DNA of 64,000 nucleotides, from the NCBI RefSeq assembly GCF_040822115.1, contig NZ_CP162004.1, forward strand, positions 620,001 through 684,000, given 5' to 3'. The translations under genes were made by a program, and so were the position numbers. The notes below the pieces were generated by a model. That model worked only from the letters and a program-made list of their open reading frames with translations. It made no database searches and was not told the origin of the DNA. The stretch is from Flavobacterium sp. WC2421 (lineage in GTDB: Bacteria > Bacteroidota > Bacteroidia > Flavobacteriales > Flavobacteriaceae). Numbering within the stretch: the first letter of the stretch is position 1; each line of letters begins with the position of its first letter. Of the stretch, positions 59,342-64,000 are shown in pieces.

Positions 59342-59372
59342 TTTATTCCTTCTTATTATAAGATTGAATAAA
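59342..59372 (+). repeat. Weak intercistronic hairpin
   Basis: TTTATTC / GAATAAA outer arms and TCTTAT / ATAAGA inner arms with a single-base centre follow the preceding stop codon. It is all AT-rich pairing, so stability is low. Confidence 0.35.
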
Positions 59373-59385
59373 AATAAAACATAAA

Positions 59386-60381
59386 ATGAAAAATATATTT
59401 TTAATCCTATGTACTGTTGTACTATTCTCCTCTTGTAAAGCAATAAAAATAGATAAAAATAACGCTTCCGCAAATGGAGAAATAAACAGTGGTACAACAA
59501 CCTTTAACAATCCAATCATAAAAGGAAAGTATACTGGTGATCCAGCTGCGCTTGTTTACAAAGACAAAGTGTACTTGTACGCTGGCCATGATGAAGCACC
59601 AAATGATTTCAATTTTTATAAAATGAACGAATGGCTGGTTTATTCCTCATCCGATATGATTCATTGGGAGGAACATCCAGTACCTCTTAAAGTAACTGAT
59701 TTTGCTTGGGCAAGCTCTGATGCTTGGGCGGCACAAGTTATTGAACGCAACGGTAAATTTTATTGGTATGTTACTGTTTCTCATGGAGCCATCAACGGGA
59801 AAGCCATTGGAGTTGCAGTTTCGGATAGTCCAACAGGTCCTTTTAAAGATGCATTAGGAAAAGCTCTTGTTACTAATGACATGACCACACAAACCAAGAT
59901 TGATTGGGATGATATTGATCCAACGGTTATGATTGATGATGATGGACAAGCCTATTTATTTTGGGGAAACTCAGTTTGTCATTATGCTAAATTAAAAGAA
60001 AACATGCTCGAATTAGATGGCCCAATTAAAACCATCTCCTTACCAAATTACACTGAGGCGCCTTGGATTCACAAGAAAAAAGATTGGTATTATTTATCTT
60101 ATGCATATCAATTTCCCGAAAAGATAGCTTATGCAATGAGTAAATCAATCAATGGTCCATGGGAATACAAAGGCATTTTGAATGAAATCGCTGGAAATTC
60201 AAATACCAATCACCAAGCTATAATTGAATTTAAGGGAAAAGACTATTTCATCTATCACAATGGAGCTACTCAGCCAGACGGCGGAAGTTTTAGAAGATCC
60301 GTTTGCATCGATCGATTGTATTACAACGAAAATGGCACAATGAAACGAGTAATTATGACTTCAGAAGGAATTCAAAAATAA
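59386..60381 (+). CDS. GH43 glycosidase lipoprotein (GH43_1-like)
   Basis: 331 residues. Lipobox FSSC near residue 15. Base Asp in KYTGDPAALVYKDKVYLYAG, then WASSDAWAAQVIERNGKFYWYVT, modulator Asp in DDIDPTVMIDDDGQAYLFWGN, acid Glu in YTEAPWIHKKKDWYYLSYA, conserved His in NTNHQAIIEF. This order matches GH43 subfamily 1 xylosidase/arabinofuranosidases. In this PUL it probably trims arabinose side chains. Confidence 0.85.
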   Translation: MKNIFLILCTVVLFSSCKAIKIDKNNASANGEINSGTTTFNNPIIKGKYTGDPAALVYKDKVYLYAGHDEAPNDFNFYKMNEWLVYSSSDMIHWEEHPVPLKVTDFAWASSDAWAAQVIERNGKFYWYVTVSHGAINGKAIGVAVSDSPTGPFKDALGKALVTNDMTTQTKIDWDDIDPTVMIDDDGQAYLFWGNSVCHYAKLKENMLELDGPIKTISLPNYTEAPWIHKKKDWYYLSYAYQFPEKIAYAMSKSINGPWEYKGILNEIAGNSNTNHQAIIEFKGKDYFIYHNGATQPDGGSFRRSVCIDRLYYNENGTMKRVIMTSEGIQK

Positions 60382-60391
60382 AATAAGTATA

Positions 60392-61378
60392 ATGAAAATA
60401 CATAAAAAAATACAATTCTTACTTTTACTAATAATCGCTACTAGTTCATCATGGGCGCAAGATATTACGGTTCATGATCCAGTGATTATTAAACAAAAAG
60501 ATACTTACTATATCTACTGTACAGGACAAGGTATCAGTGTTTTTAGTTCTAAAGATTTAAAAAAATGGAAACCAGAACCAGCAATATTTAATGAAAAACC
60601 AACCTGGGTGGATGCAGTTGTACCTGATTTTAACAATCACATCTGGGCACCAGATATTTCTTTCCACAACAATACTTATTACTTGTATTATTCGGTTTCT
60701 GCTTTCGCAAAAAATACTTCGGCAATTGCGGTAACAACCAATACTACTTTGGATCCAAAAGACCCTGCTTACAAATGGGTCGATCAAGGAATTGTGATTC
60801 AATCCATCCCAAATCGTGATTTGTGGAACGCCATAGATCCCAACTTGACATTTGATGAAAACAATGTTCCATGGTTGGCTTTTGGCTCTTTTTGGAATGG
60901 CTTGAAAATGGTAAAATTAAATCCTGATTTAAAATCAATTGCTCAACCTCAAGAATGGTACACCATTGCAAAACGCAAAAGAACATTTGAACTAGCTGAC
61001 ACTGATCCTGGCGATGGCGCACTTGAAGCTCCTTTTATTTTCAAAAAGAACGGGTATTATTACCAATTTCTTTCTTGGGATTTGTGCTGTCGAGGAGAAA
61101 AAAGCACCTACAAAGTAGTGGTAGGAAGATCCAAAAACATTACCGGACCTTATGTTGATAAAGAGGGAAAAGCATTAAACGAAGGCGGAGGAACGCTACT
61201 TATTCAAGGCAATGAAAACTATTATGGTGCAGGACACAACGGCGCTTATACTATGGATGGAAAAGATTATATCATTTTTCACGCCTATGATGTCAAACAA
61301 AAAGGAAGACCTGTCTTAAAAATAAAACAAATGCAGTGGGACAATGCGCTTTGGCCTATTGTGGACCCACTGAATTAA
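60392..61378 (+). CDS. Periplasmic GH43 arabinan endo-1,5-alpha-L-arabinanase
   Basis: 328 residues, signal peptide ending SSWAQ and no lipobox. Catalytic base in VHDPVIIKQKDTYYIYCTGQG, IWAPDISFHNNTYYLYYSVS, modulator in NAIDPNLTFDENNVPWLAFGSF, acid Glu in GALEAPFIFKKNGYYYQFLSW, conserved His in GAGHNGAY. This is the compact ABN-type arabinanase (GH43_5-like). It should cut imported arabino-oligosaccharides in the periplasm, complementing the surface arabinanase at 57728. Confidence 0.9.
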   Translation: MKIHKKIQFLLLLIIATSSSWAQDITVHDPVIIKQKDTYYIYCTGQGISVFSSKDLKKWKPEPAIFNEKPTWVDAVVPDFNNHIWAPDISFHNNTYYLYYSVSAFAKNTSAIAVTTNTTLDPKDPAYKWVDQGIVIQSIPNRDLWNAIDPNLTFDENNVPWLAFGSFWNGLKMVKLNPDLKSIAQPQEWYTIAKRKRTFELADTDPGDGALEAPFIFKKNGYYYQFLSWDLCCRGEKSTYKVVVGRSKNITGPYVDKEGKALNEGGGTLLIQGNENYYGAGHNGAYTMDGKDYIIFHAYDVKQKGRPVLKIKQMQWDNALWPIVDPLN

Positions 61379-61398
61379 TAAAATAAATAGCAGTTAAA

Positions 61399-63363
61399 AT
61401 GACATTCAAAAAAACAATAATAGTAGTCGCCAGTTTAGCAATGACCATTTCTGGACAGGCACAACAACCAATCAAAAAAACAACTGCTTCAACTTTAGGT
61501 TATTCAATTACACCTGTCAATATTCAGAATGTAAAACTTACTGATAATTTTTGGTTACCCATTATAAAAAAGGTTCAAGAAAAAACAATTGAGTATGCGA
61601 TTCAAAAATGTGAGGAAGAAGGTCGCATGGATAACTTTTTGATCGCAGGTGGTATAATGACAGGAGAGGTAAAAGGTCAAATGCCTTTTGACGATACCGA
61701 TGTCTACAAAATTATCGAAGGAGCATCAAACACCTTGATTAGTGAACCCAACCCAAAACTAAGTACATTATTAGATTCCCTTATTGGTATTATAAAAGTA
61801 GGTCAAGAAAAAGATGGTTATTTAACCACTTGGAGAACAATAAATCCAGCGAAACCACCAGCAACTTGGGTTCCTGTTATCGAGGGAAAGCGTTGGGAAT
61901 CGTTGCAAATCAGTCATGAATTATATAATTCGGGCCATATGTTTGAAGCTGCAGTAGTACATTATGAAGCGACTGGAAAAAGAAACTTCCTAGATATTGC
62001 GATAAAAAATGCCGACTTATTGGTTAAAACTTTTGGTGATAATGCCAATCAAGTTCATGGAGTTCCGGGACATCAAATTGTAGAAACAGGATTGGTGAAA
62101 CTATATCAAATTACAAAAAACAAAGCCTATTTAAATTTGGCTAAATACTTTTTAGATAATAGAGGCAACCCAAAAAATCATGCTTTATATGGAGCCTACT
62201 CCCAAGATGATATCCCTGTAATCCAACAAAAGGAAGCAGTGGGTCATGCTGTAAGAGCCGTTTATATGTATGCTGGAATGACCGATATTGCTGCGATCGA
62301 GAATGACAAAGAATACCTTAATGCAGTGAATGCTTTGTGGACAAACATGGTCAACAAAAAAATGTACATCACTGGTGGAATTGGTGCCATACATGATGGA
62401 GAAGCTTTTGGTGCAAACTATGAATTACCGAACCTTACGGCTTATAATGAAACTTGTGCTGCTATTGGTGATGTGTACTGGAACCATAGATTACACAATC
62501 TAACTGGAAGTTCTGATTATTATAATGTTATTGAACGCACTTTGTATAATGGCTTAATTTCTGGAATTTCATTAGACGGAAAACAATTTTTCTATCCTAA
62601 TGCACTAGAATCAGATGGAGTTTATAAAAACAACAGAGGCTCTTGCACTCGTCAATCATGGTTTGATTGTTCTTGTTGCCCAACAAATTTAATTCGTTTT
62701 ATTCCTTCAATTCCGGGATTAATTTATTCGACAAGCAAAGAGGTACTGTATGTGAACTTATATGCTTCAAATAATGCAAAAATTACATTAGATAAAACTG
62801 AATTAGAGATTGCTCAACAAACCAATTATCCTTGGGATGGTAAAGTTGCAGTTACTGTTTCACCAAAAAAAGAAAGTGAATTCACTATAAAATTAAGAAT
62901 ACCAGGTTGGGCAACTAACCAAGTATTACCTGGAGATTTATACAGTTATAAAAATGTTTCATCTGCAAAAACAACCGTTTCTATAAACGGAAAACCAATA
63001 AATTACCAAGTAGATAAAGGATATATTACCATTACTCGTAAATGGAAAAAAGGCGAAAAAATAACCCTTAATTTTCCTATGGAAGTAAAGGAGGTAGTGA
63101 CTAATAGTAAAGTAGAAAGTAATATTGGAAAAGTAGCATTAGAATATGGTCCAATAGTGTATGCGATTGAAGAAATTGACAATGCAACTGCATTCGATAA
63201 AATTACTGTCGATGCCAATGACAGCTTCAAAGTTCAAAAAGAAAATAACCTTCTAGATGGGGTGAATACGATTCAAAATAAAAGATTAAAAGCCATTCCT
63301 TATTATTCCTGGTCTAATAGAGGCGTTGGTAAAATGAAAGTTTGGATTGATTATAAAGAATAA
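61399..63363 (+). CDS. Secreted GH127 beta-L-arabinofuranosidase
   Basis: 654 residues, signal peptide ending SGQAQ. The (alpha/alpha)6 barrel motifs include YNSGHMFEAAVVHYEATGK, HQIVETGLVKLYQIT, and YITGGIGAIHDGEAFG. YNETCAAIGDVYWNHRL and the cysteine cluster CTRQSWFDCSCCPTNLIRF (residues about 415-435) supply the Zn-binding and catalytic cysteines known for GH127 (HypBA1 family). It cleaves beta-L-arabinofuranose, which occurs at arabinan tips and in hydroxyproline-linked arabinans. Distinct from alpha-specific neighbours, so the locus handles both anomers. Confidence 0.92.
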   Translation: MTFKKTIIVVASLAMTISGQAQQPIKKTTASTLGYSITPVNIQNVKLTDNFWLPIIKKVQEKTIEYAIQKCEEEGRMDNFLIAGGIMTGEVKGQMPFDDTDVYKIIEGASNTLISEPNPKLSTLLDSLIGIIKVGQEKDGYLTTWRTINPAKPPATWVPVIEGKRWESLQISHELYNSGHMFEAAVVHYEATGKRNFLDIAIKNADLLVKTFGDNANQVHGVPGHQIVETGLVKLYQITKNKAYLNLAKYFLDNRGNPKNHALYGAYSQDDIPVIQQKEAVGHAVRAVYMYAGMTDIAAIENDKEYLNAVNALWTNMVNKKMYITGGIGAIHDGEAFGANYELPNLTAYNETCAAIGDVYWNHRLHNLTGSSDYYNVIERTLYNGLISGISLDGKQFFYPNALESDGVYKNNRGSCTRQSWFDCSCCPTNLIRFIPSIPGLIYSTSKEVLYVNLYASNNAKITLDKTELEIAQQTNYPWDGKVAVTVSPKKESEFTIKLRIPGWATNQVLPGDLYSYKNVSSAKTTVSINGKPINYQVDKGYITITRKWKKGEKITLNFPMEVKEVVTNSKVESNIGKVALEYGPIVYAIEEIDNATAFDKITVDANDSFKVQKENNLLDGVNTIQNKRLKAIPYYSWSNRGVGKMKVWIDYKE

Positions 63364-63394
63364 AGCAATATCCATAGAGAAAATAAACAAATCA

Positions 63395-63430
63395 TTAAAG
63401 TTTAAATTAACCCACAACTTTAAACTTTAA
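63395..63430 (+). terminator. Intercistronic hairpin before the last GH51 gene
   Basis: TTAAAGTTTAAA (63395-63406) pairs perfectly with TTTAAACTTTAA (63419-63430) around a 12-base loop. No U-tract follows, so an RNA-processing or stability role is as likely as termination. Confidence 0.5.
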
Positions 63431-63449
63431 ACCTTAAACAAATGTAAAA

Positions 63450-64000
63450 ATGAAACCAAATTTAATTACCAAAATTACGCTATGCGGGCTTTTACTTAAC
63501 GGCTTTTATGGTCAAGCCCAAAAGACGACGCTTGAGGTGAACACCACAAATACTGTTACTAAAATTCAACCTACAATGTACGGTGTGTTTTTTGAAGACA
63601 TCAACTTTGCTGCCGATGGAGGTCTTTATGCCGAAATGATCAAAAACCGTTCATTTGAATTCGACACGCCACTTATGGGATGGGAACAACCCAACAGTGA
63701 CACTCATTCATTCAATAACGAATCAGGAATTGCAACCACTATTAAGGCATTAGAAAACAAAACAAACCCTAGTTTTTGTAGAGTTCTGGTAAAAAATGAC
63801 AAAGGATTTGAAATGATCAATGTTGGATTCAGAGGAATGGGGATTAAGAAGGATGCAAAATACAATCTTTCTTTAAAAGCAGCCAATCACAATGGTGCTA
63901 TTAAAAAAATCATAATCCAATTTATTGATAAAGACAAAAAAGTATTAGGCGAAACTAGCATTGTTCCTACATCAAACGATTGGAAAGGATATTCAGCACA
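63450..64000 (+). CDS. GH51 alpha-L-arabinofuranosidase, N-terminal fragment (runs off the window)
   Basis: About 183 residues are visible. Signal peptide MKPNLITKITLCGLLLNGFYG, ending QAQ. The mature start has IQPTMYGVFFEDINFAADGG followed by LYAEMIKNRSFEFD, the hallmark of the longer GH51 enzymes. A CBM4_9-type beta-sandwich insertion begins near GWEQPNSDTHSF. Catalytic residues lie beyond the window. It is a second GH51 type for the arabinan PUL, different from the one at 56172. The gene, and probably the PUL, continues to the right. Confidence 0.88.
   Translation, partial: MKPNLITKITLCGLLLNGFYGQAQKTTLEVNTTNTVTKIQPTMYGVFFEDINFAADGGLYAEMIKNRSFEFDTPLMGWEQPNSDTHSFNNESGIATTIKALENKTNPSFCRVLVKNDKGFEMINVGFRGMGIKKDAKYNLSLKAANHNGAIKKIIIQFIDKDKKVLGETSIVPTSNDWKGYSA

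Overview
The window comes from an AT-rich member of the Bacteroidota, most likely a Flavobacterium or close relative. The evidence is three SusC/SusD pairs, a hybrid two-component regulator, Bacteroidota-type -7 boxes (TAnnTTTG), AT-rich leaders without Shine-Dalgarno sequences, lipoproteins with flavobacterial lipoboxes, and LacZ, GH43, GH51 and GH127 enzymes of flavobacterial type. Almost the whole window is a sugar-catabolism island. I saw no rRNA, tRNA, CRISPR array, transposase or integrase.

Layout. 1-233 is the tail of a Gfo/Idh/MocA oxidoreductase. 283-879 encodes a small secreted protein and 1066-1938 an AraC-type regulator. 2108-4932 is the xylBA operon (minus strand), with a divergent Nudix-type regulator at 5271-5990. 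6094-7799 is an SOS-type umuC-umuD pair. 7857-9542 is a sodium:sugar symporter. 9910-27349 (minus strand) is a galactoside locus: galM, GH2, galK, galT, SusC, SusD, LacZ-type GH2, GH36, galE, with a divergent GntR-type regulator at 27491-28489. 28522-32478 is a hybrid two-component system (HTCS), divergent from a second polysaccharide utilization locus (PUL) at 32866-46833: SusC, SusD, clan GH-A enzyme, GH43-like, GH93-like, GH2, GH43, mutarotase, GH43. 47232-49955 encodes transketolase and transaldolase, and 50160-50849 (minus) a second Nudix-type regulator. 51442-64000 is a third PUL, for arabinan: SusC, SusD, GH51, three GH43s, GH127 and the start of another GH51.

How the parts fit. The third PUL should cut arabinan outside the cell, import the oligosaccharides and release L-arabinose. 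Transketolase and transaldolase then handle the pentose phosphates from arabinose and xylose. The galactose locus carries a complete Leloir pathway with alpha- and beta-galactosidases. The HTCS PUL has a debranching set consistent with arabinan or arabinogalactan side chains, but its substrate is not settled by sequence.

The most interesting signal is regulatory. A 21-bp imperfect palindrome, TAAATGTA-N5-TACAYTTA, occurs upstream of the symporter, the transketolase-transaldolase operon, the second Nudix regulator and (twice) the arabinan SusC. It looks like the operator of that regulator (AraR-like) and ties four separated transcription units into one regulon. It also reassigns the symporter beside galE to arabinose. 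Other signals include different palindromes at xylB and the LacZ operon, a two-part direct repeat at the GntR/galM divergent promoter, and a recurring set of hairpins between PUL genes, notably just after susD.
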